Positions 7,593 to 16,243 are shown, counted from the first letter of the stretch. The stretch is DNA of 64,000 bases from Unio delphinus (GCA_029339505.1 JAQISU010000123.1:7491501-7555500); one strand, 5' to 3'. Notes: a model not told the origin generated them from the sequence alone. Numbers and translations are program-made.

Positions 7593-8699
7593 ATGGTAGG
7601 AGAATCATTAACTACACGGAACACTAAAGAAAGACTTGAAGCTCTTAAGAAAATATTACCCCTTCGTGATCGCATACGTGAAAAACTTCAACAGCGGCAA
7701 TTATTTCAGACTGATTTTACAGAGGATACAGAACAACTCTTCAAACCTATTGTTAGTGCAACTGAGGGTGTGAAAACAGCAATCTCTAAACAAGAAAGCT
7801 CGCAAAAAGAGTCCTTTCTCCCTGTGTTAGAGAAAATAGCAAAACGAACTAAGCAATCAAAAAAATCATTAAAAACACTTCCTGGTGATATAATAACTAC
7901 TGCAAGACGACAAGAAGAACAACAACGAGAACTTCAGGAAGAAATTGAACGATTAGGTGATGTTGATATTTCCTCACTAGAAATGCAAGCATTTCCACCT
8001 GAAGAATTTCAAGAAGAACAACAACAAGAAGAAGAAGAAGAAGAGGGAACTGTTTCAAAAAGGGATTATCCTCCTGAAAATATATTTACAGTTGATGCGT
8101 TAAATACAATCAGAAATATCTCAACACTTACTGAATTAGCTAAATTTACCAACGACAACGTTAAAAAAGCGAAGAGAGATAAGTATTTAAAAGACAACAC
8201 GGCTAAAGAATTTGTAAAGGGTTCAGAAGTTTGGGCAAATAAGGTGTTTTTAGCAAACCGCAGGGAAAATAAAATCACCAAAAAAATAAAATCTGATTAT
8301 GACCAATTTCTAGTTATAGTAAAGGGGGTCACAGTAGCACCACCAGTATACACAGCAGACCCAATCCCTGATGAAATACAAATGATGGCAGAGGCTGATT
8401 CTAAGAAGGGTGCAACTGGTACAACTAAAAAAAAGGGTAGTGGTTTAGTTGGTAAAAATCCTATAGATTTTCACGCTAGTGTAACATGTCCTGGTAATAT
8501 TCTCGGTGATATATCCCGATTAGAAGTACTTGTAGGAGGAAAACGAGCCGGGAATAACTCACTGGAAATAATCAATGAAGCTGCTGATATCTGTAGGCGA
8601 TTATTTCAAGGTGGTATCATGGATATTGCAACATATAGAGATTTCATTGAAGAGTTAGCCGAAAATTCTTCGAATTTCTACGGTTATCATAGTGACTAA
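7593..8699 (+). CDS. Conserved late protein with acidic linker and C-terminal helical domain
   Basis: The start at 7593 (MVGESLTT) matches E5 (63152). The 368 residues comprise a charged helical N-terminus (E-x-L-Q-Q-R-Q), a low-complexity Gln/Glu stretch near 8010-8045, and a strongly conserved C-terminal domain. The latter includes VTCPGNILGDISRLEVL, then the K-R-A-G-N-N-S block, and ends in a helical F-x-G-G-I-M-D segment. The C-terminal domain persists even in E2, where the rest of the gene is gone (18706-18834). Its place between the helical protein and protein VI suggests a virion or scaffold part. I cannot name it. A palindrome (8663-8677) lies in the last codons. Confidence 0.72.
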   Translation: MVGESLTTRNTKERLEALKKILPLRDRIREKLQQRQLFQTDFTEDTEQLFKPIVSATEGVKTAISKQESSQKESFLPVLEKIAKRTKQSKKSLKTLPGDIITTARRQEEQQRELQEEIERLGDVDISSLEMQAFPPEEFQEEQQQEEEEEEGTVSKRDYPPENIFTVDALNTIRNISTLTELAKFTNDNVKKAKRDKYLKDNTAKEFVKGSEVWANKVFLANRRENKITKKIKSDYDQFLVIVKGVTVAPPVYTADPIPDEIQMMAEADSKKGATGTTKKKGSGLVGKNPIDFHASVTCPGNILGDISRLEVLVGGKRAGNNSLEIINEAADICRRLFQGGIMDIATYRDFIEELAENSSNFYGYHSD

Positions 8700-8829
8700 T
8701 GTCACTGGAAATGCTAAAGCATTTCTGGAAATCCGTAGGATTTCGTGATTAGATAATTGGAAATGCTTTAGTATTTGGAAACACTAGCATTTGGAAATGC
8801 TTTAGCATTTGGAAACATTAGTGTTTCTA
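8663..8829. repeat. Cluster of seven palindromes, acidic gene end to protein VI leader
   Basis: AAATTC-TTC-GAATTT (8663-8677) lies inside the coding end. GAAATGCT-AA-AGCATTTC (8708-8725) and GAAATCC-GTA-GGATTTC (8728-8744) follow. Four back-to-back units (about 8758-8829) then alternate AAATGC and AAACAC arms. Nearly the whole intergenic gap consists of these dyads, which points to local multiplication. Confidence 0.8.
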
Positions 8830-8837
8830 TATAGAGA

Positions 8838-9353
8838 ATGATCATACACTACAACCATGATAAACCAACTAACGTCTACGTGGTAAACTCACGATTACCA
8901 AAATACCGAGTATACTATGGAGATGGTCTCGGTAATACTATAATGGGATTATTTTCAAGAATGGCTCCAAAAGTAGCTCCATTTGCAAAACAGGCAGCAA
9001 TGAAAGCAATTGATGTTATCCGAGATAAGGGTATTAACACTGTTGGTGATCTTGCTAGTAAGGCATTTTCAGCCGCTCGGGATAAACTAACAGCGCTAGT
9101 TCGACGACGAAATTCTTCGAATTTCCAATCAAACCCCAGAAACACTAGTGTTTCTAATGCTAGCATTTCTAGAATGACTTCACTGCCATCTACTGCAGTA
9201 ATGCCTACACAGGTTAGTAAAATAATAAATAACGCCGTGGATAAAAAACTACAGTCGTTAATGACTAACGCCCAGGATAATATAACAGCAAATATGATAG
9301 CCGGAAGTGGGCTTTCGGGAAGTGGTTTTAAGAAGATTCGCCGGAAACGTTAG
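8838..9353 (+). CDS. Adenovirus protein VI-like minor virion protein
   Basis: The 171-residue product begins MIIHYNH and has a Tyr-rich leader, then a Gly-rich amphipathic segment (GDGLGNTIMGLF), an Ala/Lys-rich helix and a C-terminal Gly-Ser-Gly basic tail (GSGFKKIRRKR). The layout resembles the membrane-lytic internal protein VI / core proteins of adenovirus-like viruses; no strong family match can be claimed by eye. All four units keep it just upstream of the major capsid gene. In this copy the linker carries about ten extra residues encoded by palindromes (9109-9167) that E2 and E4 lack. Confidence 0.62.
   Translation: MIIHYNHDKPTNVYVVNSRLPKYRVYYGDGLGNTIMGLFSRMAPKVAPFAKQAAMKAIDVIRDKGINTVGDLASKAFSAARDKLTALVRRRNSSNFQSNPRNTSVSNASISRMTSLPSTAVMPTQVSKIINNAVDKKLQSLMTNAQDNITANMIAGSGLSGSGFKKIRRKR
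9109..9167. repeat. In-frame palindrome cluster inside the protein VI gene
   Basis: GAAATTCTTCGAATTTC (9109-9125), AGAAACACTAGTGTTTCT (9138-9155) and AATGCTAGCATT (9156-9167) lie inside the coding frame. They encode a Ser/Asn-rich stretch (RNTSVSNASIS). The aligned region in E2 (19141-19165) goes straight from the Arg run to the conserved LPST without it. Confidence 0.85.
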
Positions 9354-10034
9354 AAATATTTATTTGAACAGGATTTCCAATTATGATAGTTATTGTAGAA
9401 ACACTAGTGTTTCTAATGCTAACATTAGAAATATTTGTGTCAGAATCACTTGTGATTCTATTTATTTGAATAGGATGCTCAGTTGTTATGGTTATTGTAG
9501 AAATGCTAGCATTAGAAATATTTGTGTCAGAATCACTTGTATCAGAAACATTAATGTTTCTAACGCTATCTTCATTATCAGATATTTTCATCATCATTAT
9601 TAAAATACACCCAACTAAATATTTATTTTTATATTATAAAATATTTATAATTTGCTAATTTTGTTAGATTTTTTACTTTTTTTACTCATTTTTCTAGTGT
9701 TTTTACTCATTTTTCTAGTGTTTTTACTCATTTTTCTAGTGTTTTTATGCAATTCATCGACAAAATTTCATGAAAATCGAGGATGAAAACCCAAGGAATT
9801 CATTTAGAGAAAATCGATTTTGATCAGATTTTTTATCATGTGAGGCTAAAATATATTGTTTCATCGAATTTTCGATGTTTTTTTTATTGATTTTGTATTG
9901 TTTTTTGGCTAATCCGTCGACATAATTTCATGAAAATCGATTTTCTCTAAATGAATTCCTTGGGTTTTCAAGTCAAAATTCCTTCAGAATTCTTTCAGAA
10001 TTTTTGATTTAGACCATCGGATATATAATAAAAA
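9354..10034. repeat. E1-specific 680-bp insert between protein VI and capsid genes
   Basis: The same gap is only 25 bases in E2, 4 in E4 and 70 in E5. The first part (9360-9600) is a twice-repeated block of about 100 bp rich in palindromes such as AGAAACACTAGTGTTTCT. Then come three copies of a 21-bp repeat (TTTTTACTCATTTTTCTAGTG, 9674-9745). A perfect 37-bp inverted repeat follows (9785-9821 with 9933-9969), its arms next to copies of a 23-bp direct repeat (about 9758 and 9917). The inverted-repeat part looks like a MITE-like insert or hairpin; no protein is encoded. Confidence 0.7.
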
Positions 10035-11435
10035 ATGTTCAAACAGAACCCTGATGTTGCATTTGACATGGAAGCCCCAGTGCTTAAAGATACTTCTGTA
10101 CGCGATTATCAATTTTTTGCTTATCACGCAGTACAACCTGATCTTCGTGGAAGAATTGAACTTCAGGTTCATGATACTAGTAAATACTTTTTACCCGCTG
10201 AAGCCTTTATTGAAGTCGAAGGTGAACTTTTACAGCATGATGATACACCATATGCAGATAATATCCAAGTTGGTTTTGTCAATAATGGTATCATGGCATT
10301 ATTTGAAAGTGCTAGATATCTCATTGATGGAAAAGAAATCGAATCTATTGAACGTGAAGTTGATGTAGCAACAACAATACTAGGGCTAGCAAGATACTCT
10401 GACGATTATACAAGATCGGCCGGTCCATCTATGATGTTTGCAAAGGATGTTAAAAATACAGCGGGTAAAAATCCATTTATTATAAGACAACCAAAGGATC
10501 GTGCTGCTAATCCTGTTAATTTTATTGCTGGTGCTGCTGGTGGTATCGAGGATATGATTATAAATAATGATGAGAATTTCAATCTAGGAGCTGCAACAAG
10601 AATAGCAACATTACAAGGAGATCGTCGACGATTTTCATGTGCGATTCCGCTCCATCATATATTTGGATTTTGTAGAAACGTCAGAAAAGTTATTTATGGA
10701 GTAAAGCATACTGTAGCACTAGTGAGAAGGGGTGATGATAATAATGCAATCTGGCGTATTGGTGGTGCTGCGGGTAAAGTAATTTTATCAAAACTATCAC
10801 TATGGATGCCAGTGTTGACTCCATCGTTGTCAGTAGAACCGCGGTTGCTATCATTTATGGATCAAGGGGGAAAGAGATTATTAAGCTGGTTGACAACGTC
10901 CACAGATACCATGGATTCTAATATTGATGGTACATTTACATGGCATTTGGCAGCACGACAGGGTGTTTCAGCTCCACGGCATATTTTTATTGCGCTACAG
11001 AATAGAGCGCGATTGGATAATCAAGAACGTTCCCATATGATATTTGATCAAATCGGATGTAATGAAGTCTCGCTGAAAATAAACGGACAACAAGAACCAG
11101 CAGAGGATATACAACTTAATTACGGTCAAAACCATATTGCACGAGTTTATCATCGATTGCTATCATTTATGGGACGTGATCAAAATGTAGATACTGGTCT
11201 ACAAATATCACAATTGGATTTTAAAGGTCTGTATCCGATTTATTACTTTTCGTTGGAACATCTTGACTTGATGAAACAGTCCGTAGTTGATATACACTTC
11301 CGAGCTCATGTAAACCGTCCTGCTGGTATCGCTAATTATAGAGCGGTTGCTGTCATTCTCAGTGATAAATCAATGATACTCGAGGGTGTTGGTGGACGAA
11401 TGAGATTGGTAGATGCACCAGTTGAAAATCTATAA
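10035..11435 (+). CDS. Major capsid protein, hexon-like (double jelly-roll family)
   Basis: The 466-residue product is the most conserved late protein across all copies. It begins MFKQ, contains D-Y-Q-F-F-A-Y-H, I-M-A-L-F-E-S-A-R-Y, the block HHIFGFCRNVRK and Y-P-I-Y-Y-F-S-L-E-H-L-D-L near the end. Its size and place between protein VI-like and pX-like genes fit the Polinton/adintovirus major capsid protein, which builds trimeric capsomers. The double jelly-roll fold is inferred from the family and cannot be seen directly. The short TATATAAT leader lies 5-15 bases before the ATG. Intact relative: 61458-60034. Decayed: E2, E3, E4. Confidence 0.8.
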   Translation: MFKQNPDVAFDMEAPVLKDTSVRDYQFFAYHAVQPDLRGRIELQVHDTSKYFLPAEAFIEVEGELLQHDDTPYADNIQVGFVNNGIMALFESARYLIDGKEIESIEREVDVATTILGLARYSDDYTRSAGPSMMFAKDVKNTAGKNPFIIRQPKDRAANPVNFIAGAAGGIEDMIINNDENFNLGAATRIATLQGDRRRFSCAIPLHHIFGFCRNVRKVIYGVKHTVALVRRGDDNNAIWRIGGAAGKVILSKLSLWMPVLTPSLSVEPRLLSFMDQGGKRLLSWLTTSTDTMDSNIDGTFTWHLAARQGVSAPRHIFIALQNRARLDNQERSHMIFDQIGCNEVSLKINGQQEPAEDIQLNYGQNHIARVYHRLLSFMGRDQNVDTGLQISQLDFKGLYPIYYFSLEHLDLMKQSVVDIHFRAHVNRPAGIANYRAVAVILSDKSMILEGVGGRMRLVDAPVENL

Positions 11436-11464
11436 TTGAATTTAGAATCAATCTATTTTGTATA

Positions 11465-11926
11465 ATGTCGTATAGTAATATCAATGTTACGTTGACACCT
11501 GGTCAAATAAAAAAATTACAATCCAAATCAGCTAAGCAATGTGGAACCACAATAACGCTGAAACCTAATCAAATGAATGGCGGAGGGAATAAGCTATCGC
11601 TGACGAAAACTCAAACTAATCATTTTAATAAAGCGCTGAAAGAAAAAAAAGGAGTTCAGGTTACTCTTTCTGCGAGCGCGATTAAAAACATGGAAAAGAC
11701 TGGTGGTATATTCCCGTTGTTAGGGTTGATTCCAGGGTTGATTGCCGCAGCAGCCCCAGCGGTAGCGAAGGCAGCAGCATTAGGAGCTATTGGTACCGCA
11801 GCAGGAATGGCATTGAAAAAGGCAACTGGAAAAGGGTATAAAAAAAAAGGAAAGGGTCTAAGACTACCAGGAACCCCGAGTTCATGGTACAGCGGAAAGG
11901 GTCTTCGAATTCCAGGAACGATATAG
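11465..11926 (+). CDS. pX-like hydrophobic virion core protein
   Basis: The 153-residue product has an N-terminal region with T-L-T-P-G-Q and T-I-T-L-K-P repeats, then a hydrophobic Ala/Gly-rich stretch beginning GGIFPLLGLIPGLI (residues 80-117) and a Gly/Lys-rich basic tail ending in two copies of a P-G-T motif. This matches the core or membrane-active proteins that follow the capsid gene in adintoviruses, compared with adenovirus pX/mu. It probably binds DNA or the inner capsid and is cut by the protease. Its 3' end overlaps a possible protease start by 43 bases. Confidence 0.68.
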   Translation: MSYSNINVTLTPGQIKKLQSKSAKQCGTTITLKPNQMNGGGNKLSLTKTQTNHFNKALKEKKGVQVTLSASAIKNMEKTGGIFPLLGLIPGLIAAAAPAVAKAAALGAIGTAAGMALKKATGKGYKKKGKGLRLPGTPSSWYSGKGLRIPGTI

Positions 11927-12351
11927 TTCAGGAACCGATGGTTCCCATGTCCAATTTTGATTTAATTGATACCTCTAAAAAATTAAAAATAAAAAATTTC
12001 AGAGGGGTTTTTATGAGAGATCAGTTACCGGCACAACCAAATGATGTTGAAACCGGTATTATTAATTTAGATAACAGCTCCGGACCTGGAACTCACTGGG
12101 TTTGTTACGCAATTGATCCACGTGGGATTATTTATTTTGACTCATATGGATTAGCGCCGCCGAAAGAATTTATGCGTTATATAAAAGATTTTCCAATGAA
12201 GACTTGGTATTCTACGTTACCAACACAAACAATGCTTGATCCACCAATATGTGGTAATGAAGTATTAAACGTACTTGATGCTATATCCAAAAGATTTTCG
12301 AAACCACCTCATATAGTAGTAAATGAGTATACTAGCGGCAAATCTCCTTAA
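11884..12351 (+). CDS. Adenain-like cysteine protease
   Basis: The 155-residue product carries the adenain signature: H71 in GTHW, D86 in YFDSYG, Q115 and C123 in the Q-x7-C-G arrangement (ICGNEVLNVL). These correspond to the His, acidic, Gln and Cys catalytic residues of the C5 peptidase family. It would process capsid and core precursors during maturation. Translation may instead begin at 11938 (MVPMSNFD). The upstream ATG lies inside the pX gene but is conserved in E2, E4 and E5. The gene is open here and in E5 and broken in E2 and E4. Confidence 0.88.
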   Translation: MVQRKGSSNSRNDIVQEPMVPMSNFDLIDTSKKLKIKNFRGVFMRDQLPAQPNDVETGIINLDNSSGPGTHWVCYAIDPRGIIYFDSYGLAPPKEFMRYIKDFPMKTWYSTLPTQTMLDPPICGNEVLNVLDAISKRFSKPPHIVVNEYTSGKSP

Positions 12352-12352
12352 A

Positions 12353-12381
12353 AATCTTTAGATTGAAAATCCATCGGATTT
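12353..12381. repeat. Palindrome pair between protease and fibre genes
   Basis: AATCTTTAGATT (12353-12364) and AAATCC-ATC-GGATTT (12367-12381) begin two bases after the protease stop. The position fits a transcript-end hairpin. Confidence 0.6.
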
Positions 12382-12406
12382 AAACGATGAAAATATTTCT
12401 ATAATA

Positions 12407-13432
12407 ATGATTGATATTTGGGGACGACCTTTATCATCGCTGAAGAAACCTGATAGTGGAGTTGAAACCGTTGATAACAAGGATATTAAAAAACTAATCG
12501 AAGATGAAATATCCGAAATATTAAACCTAGCAAATGTTGATCCTGGTGAAATAGTTGTATTTCAAGATCGTCAGGGTAAATTGAAAAGTAGTAATATCTC
12601 TCTTAATGATATTTTGGTTAAACAACGAGACGCAGCAGAGGATACTATCGCGTTATTTTCTGATGAGGGTAAACTCAAACCAGGTGTACTTGTTTCAACA
12701 ATTACGGATAAATTATCAACATATGATAACACAGTAAATTCATTGAAATCGCTTAATGATAAGTATGATGATCATATAATTGTATTTGACCAGTTTACTG
12801 CATTACAAAGAAATATAGTTGACAAAATTGATAAACCCCTGCTAGAATTTTTTGGAAATCCACCAGTGACCACACCAAAACTCACCGTAATAAAAGATTC
12901 TATGTTAGAACTAGCAACTCTTCAATCTGAATATGAAAAACACACGAAACTATTTATGACGTTTCGTAAAAACCTCATGGAAAAGTTTATTGGGAGCCAA
13001 TTTGATAAAATTGAAATAACACTTCCCGATATTAAAAAATCCATCGATGAACTTAAAACATTCAACAACGCAATAAGGGATGATGCAATGAGAATGATAA
13101 GCGTTGTTGAAAAAGTAAAAATTCCTCATGATAAATCTATCATCAACGTAGTATACACGATTCAATACGGATCATTTATGTGGACTCCCACAAACAATAT
13201 TTTAACCGTAACCGCAGCAGTCAAGGGTATTTATCGATTAACAATAGTATCACCGACTCAGTTTGAAATATCATCAAGTAGTTCATCTGGAGTCAATAAT
13301 ACGATATCAACGATAATCGACAAGGATACAACTGAACAATTCACGATAACGACTATAGATAGAGATCTAGCCAAGGTTTCAGTAACGTGGTACGTAGAAT
13401 TCGTAGTGGATTTAAGTAAACAATTAAATTGA
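12407..13432 (+). CDS. Fibre-like surface protein
   Basis: The 341-residue product has a conserved N-terminus (MIDIWG, then I-E-D-E-I and V-F-Q-D-R-Q-G-K), a helical coiled middle with F-F-G repeat modules (F148 onward), and a beta-rich, Ser/Thr-rich C-terminal domain ending FVVDLSK. A constant anchor, variable shaft and conserved head are the features of attachment fibres, but there is no recognisable family match. In E2, E4 and E5 the anchor-to-shaft frame is interrupted at an A-run near codon 28. Here that run is shorter and the frame is continuous. The number of F-F-G modules differs between copies. Confidence 0.55.
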   Translation: MIDIWGRPLSSLKKPDSGVETVDNKDIKKLIEDEISEILNLANVDPGEIVVFQDRQGKLKSSNISLNDILVKQRDAAEDTIALFSDEGKLKPGVLVSTITDKLSTYDNTVNSLKSLNDKYDDHIIVFDQFTALQRNIVDKIDKPLLEFFGNPPVTTPKLTVIKDSMLELATLQSEYEKHTKLFMTFRKNLMEKFIGSQFDKIEITLPDIKKSIDELKTFNNAIRDDAMRMISVVEKVKIPHDKSIINVVYTIQYGSFMWTPTNNILTVTAAVKGIYRLTIVSPTQFEISSSSSSGVNNTISTIIDKDTTEQFTITTIDRDLAKVSVTWYVEFVVDLSKQLN

Positions 13433-13455
13433 TTTAAAAATTCTTTCACGATTCA

Positions 13456-13496
13456 AAATTACAAAGTAATTTGTAATTGAAAATGCTAACGCTTTT
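13456..13496. repeat. Palindromes between fibre and membrane-protein genes
   Basis: AAATTAC-AAA-GTAATTT (13456-13472) and the imperfect AAAATGCTAACGCTTTT (about 13480-13496) fill the gap before the ATG at 13505. E5 has AAAACGCTAGCGTTTT at the matching place (57514-57529). Confidence 0.65.
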
Positions 13497-13504
13497 AAAA
13501 TAAA

Positions 13505-14056
13505 ATGACTCCATCATCGAATCAGTATCGCTATGATCAAGTCAAAGAGTTTCAAACTAAACTCAGTTCTCTCTGTGAGGAGTATCAAATAAAAATCAAA
13601 AAATACAAACGAAGAATAACCACAGTTGATATCACCGTGTACTCGGTGTCAGGAGTAATCACTGCTGCTGGAATAATACTATCTTCGGTTACAATGATTG
13701 CTCCGGTCGTAGTTCCAATCGCTATTTCCGCAGTGGCTACAATTGCTGGTATATTAACTGGGATCACAAAAAAACTATCATCGTGTAGCCAGAGTAAACT
13801 ACATGATTATTTAATTAAATATCATATTGCATCTGCCGGTTACTCGCAATTATCCTCGTTGATATCATCGTCGTTGGATGACACAACAATATCAGATAGC
13901 GAATTTTCAACTATGGCTCAATTGTATAAATCAACAATGCTGAAATTAGAGCAGAATAATAATAATAATGTCGTCGCAAGAACTACTTCAACAAATAGTA
14001 ACAAATACAACACCGGTGAAAACAAGCACGATATCAGTAACCTCAACACGTCCTGA
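13505..14056 (+). CDS. Two-span membrane protein with coiled-coil arms
   Basis: The 183 residues start with a charged coiled-coil (Q-Y-R-Y-D-Q-V, about 1-40). Two adjoining hydrophobic spans follow (about 43-62 and 64-87; ITAAGIILSSV and PVVVPIAISAVATIAGI). A Ser/Leu-rich helix and a polar tail complete the protein. A hairpin membrane anchor between helices could serve membrane contact or penetration, but no family is recognised. The last 89 bases overlap the penton gene in another frame, an arrangement kept in every copy, so the tail sequence is shaped by two proteins. Confidence 0.65.
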   Translation: MTPSSNQYRYDQVKEFQTKLSSLCEEYQIKIKKYKRRITTVDITVYSVSGVITAAGIILSSVTMIAPVVVPIAISAVATIAGILTGITKKLSSCSQSKLHDYLIKYHIASAGYSQLSSLISSSLDDTTISDSEFSTMAQLYKSTMLKLEQNNNNNVVARTTSTNSNKYNTGENKHDISNLNTS

Positions 14057-15302
14057 ATTTAGTGTTAATTTTCCAAACCCCATTCCCGTGAGCGAGATCG
14101 CACTAGCAAAACTACGAGTGTATCATAGCTGGCCTAATATTAGATCGGTAGCATTTGGTGGTCAACAACCAAATAATTCCTTGGTATTTGCAAACAAGAA
14201 TCGTGAAGACGGAACACCAGATTGGCAAGTTGTTTCTATACCAACTGGGTCATATCAAATCGAACAGATCAATGCTGAATTTCAACGCAGAATAAAATCT
14301 CTCACCGGAAAAGAATCAAAAATCGCTATAACAGTTCACGAACCAACATTATCATCCGCTATCGAGATAAATACAGAAGGATACGTTGTAGATATTTATC
14401 AGAGTTCTATAAGATCAGTGTTAGGATGGCCTGAATTACCACCGGATAACTCGCGAGAAAATTCGAAGGATTTTCCACCCGAACCTAAGAAATCCGATTA
14501 TATCACCAACAAAATAAAACCCGTCAATGAAGCCAAAAATTATCAAGATTATACCCCCGATAAGTTCATAAATAAAAAAGTTTTTCATTCAATCTACCTC
14601 CCTCTCATCAACGGAAATTTCACAGTAATGAATAATGATTTTTCACGACTGCTAATATCTATTAAATCCGGCTCTCTCACCAAGGATGAATTTATCAACG
14701 TCGTAGAAACGGGTAATAAAATCATCGACGATATGAAAATATTTCACTCGATAATTATTCAAGAAGTATTAAATGAAGAAATCTTACATGATAAGTTTGC
14801 GGATCTATATAAGATTAATAAAACGGAGATTAAAGATTTTAAAATCCCTGGATATAACCCGGATAAACTAAAGAAACAACTTGACGATGCTATTGATATT
14901 GGGTTCAAAAGAATCCACGATAATTGGAAAAAATTGAAGAATCCTACAGCAAATATTCTGAAATATAATAATGATCCAGAAGACGGCGGTAGACATATTG
15001 CTCCGAACAATGTGAATATTTCAACGGTGATTGCGCTCAATTTAGTATGTGACGTTATCGAAGGAAATTATCAAATAAATCTCGAACAATCAAATCAAGC
15101 TCAGCAAGGATATATTTTATATTCATTTGCACCAACGGCTCCTCCAGGATTTCTAATTATTGAAGACCCAACTAATCTAGTCTATATGCGATGTCATAAT
15201 AATTTGTTAACGAGAATTAATTTCAAACTCACTGACCAATCTAATAATCTGATTGATTTACGAGGTGAGGTTTTACAAATTAGTTTATTTGTGAAATCTT
15301 AA
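13968..15302 (+). CDS. Penton-like minor capsid protein
   Basis: The 444-residue product begins M-S-S-Q-E-L-L and has a conserved N-terminal beta-rich part (KLRVYHSWPNIRS; S-x-L-G-W near 160). A hypervariable charged middle follows, then a strongly conserved C-terminal part (NVNISTVIALNLVCDVIEG, then Y-S-F-A-P-T-A-P-P-G-F). The end, D-L-R-G-E-V-L, is typical of Polinton/adintovirus penton proteins. It would form the vertices. It is the last late gene, and its 3' end runs into the terminal repeat. A palindrome-coded insert (14457-14475) lies in the variable region. Confidence 0.7.
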   Translation: MSSQELLQQIVTNTTPVKTSTISVTSTRPEFSVNFPNPIPVSEIALAKLRVYHSWPNIRSVAFGGQQPNNSLVFANKNREDGTPDWQVVSIPTGSYQIEQINAEFQRRIKSLTGKESKIAITVHEPTLSSAIEINTEGYVVDIYQSSIRSVLGWPELPPDNSRENSKDFPPEPKKSDYITNKIKPVNEAKNYQDYTPDKFINKKVFHSIYLPLINGNFTVMNNDFSRLLISIKSGSLTKDEFINVVETGNKIIDDMKIFHSIIIQEVLNEEILHDKFADLYKINKTEIKDFKIPGYNPDKLKKQLDDAIDIGFKRIHDNWKKLKNPTANILKYNNDPEDGGRHIAPNNVNISTVIALNLVCDVIEGNYQINLEQSNQAQQGYILYSFAPTAPPGFLIIEDPTNLVYMRCHNNLLTRINFKLTDQSNNLIDLRGEVLQISLFVKS

Positions 15303-15332
15303 GGACTTGATCAAATATTTAGTTAGCGCATT

Positions 15333-15555
15333 AGCAGCCGAGGAGGTGAACGTCAACTAAATGGCATCTTTTTTTTTACCAAATGGACCCTTCTCTTGAT
15401 ATTTATTAGAAGGGTTTATTTGACAAATTAGGACTTCCTAGTAAATATTAACTAGAAGGGTTTATTTGACAAATTAGGACTTCCTAGTAAATATTAACTA
15501 GAAGGAAGCATCGTTGACGACTAAAAAAGCTGGTCTGTTCACCTCCTCTGCTGCT
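15333..15555. repeat. Right terminal inverted repeat of E1 (fold-back)
   Basis: It starts AGCAGCCGAGGAGGTGAAC and ends with the near-exact reverse complement, GTTCACCTCCTCTGCTGCT, so the single repeat can close on itself. Inside are two exact 46-bp tandem units (15408-15453, 15454-15499) and a T-run. The 5'-AG...CT-3' termini suit Polinton ends. By comparison with E4, the repeat may extend inward to about 15283, into the last penton codons. Confidence 0.82.
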
Positions 15556-16243
15556 TATATCCGTGATTATAAAATCGTATTCGACGTTATCTATAATCAA
15601 TCGTGAAGAATATTTGTTATTGTCGTATTTTCCACCCTGAGTAAATTTACTGTTTATTCTTCTATCGAGATCCTTTGCGTCTTTATTTCTAACTTCAAAT
15701 AGCTGTTTGGACCATTTCACGATAATTTCTTCCTCAAGATCGGGAAACTGTTTTCGTTGTTCGCTGATTATACTATCTAGATTGGGTTGTGGTAACCAGA
15801 CTTCAGTCTAAGCTCGATATGATATAATCGCTTCACTGACAATTAACGATAACAGCATTTTAGAATCAATCATATACCGTAATAGCACTATTGGCAACCA
15901 GTGTTTTTCAGATATATGTCTACCAATCCAAACATAACAGCACGGATGAAGTCTTGTAGCCAATTCAAATGATACCACAGGAGCGAATCCGGTTAAATCA
16001 AAATCGGGTAGTGGCCCATTAATAGCAACAATCGTTCATGTAAGCATCAACTTCACCATTGATTCGAATTGTCGACCAACAGTGAGATGCTAAATCACGC
16101 TTGAATTCATTAAAACAATCACGAATTTTACTTATCATGGTTCTATCACGAATTTTACTCTTTGGCTTATCAGAGACACTATCGAGATTGAATTTAGCAT
16201 TTTTCCAGGGCGTAATTTTCGATAATCTCACGAACTCCTTCAT
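15556..16243 (-). pseudogene. PolB remnant of E2, cut by E1 and internally deleted
   Basis: It starts at 16243 (MKEF) and follows the E1 polymerase for about 70 residues. At about 16020 it jumps to the region around residue 478 of the E1 numbering, losing motif A. It continues through the motif B region to the E1 terminal repeat at 15555, at a point matching about residue 638. One stop lies near 15810. The exact edge against the AGCAGC terminus shows interruption by insertion and not gradual decay. Confidence 0.82.

Larger units (their letters stand above)
1..15555 (+). mobile_element. E1: near-complete integrated adintovirus/Polinton-like element
   Basis: Fifteen viral genes lie in a compact order ending in a terminal repeat at 15333-15555. 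The left terminal repeat and most of the ATPase gene lie before position 1. Nearly all genes are open, so this is a young insertion. The sequence immediately after the right repeat (from 15556) is the interior of another copy's polymerase gene, so E1 inserted into E2. The late genes read rightward and the polymerase leftward. E1 is younger than E2, E3 and E4, which carry many stops and indels. Confidence 0.88.

Noticed and set aside
9307..9603. 98-residue open frame after protein VI
   Set aside because: It starts inside the protein VI gene in another frame and consists of palindrome repeats; absent from other copies.
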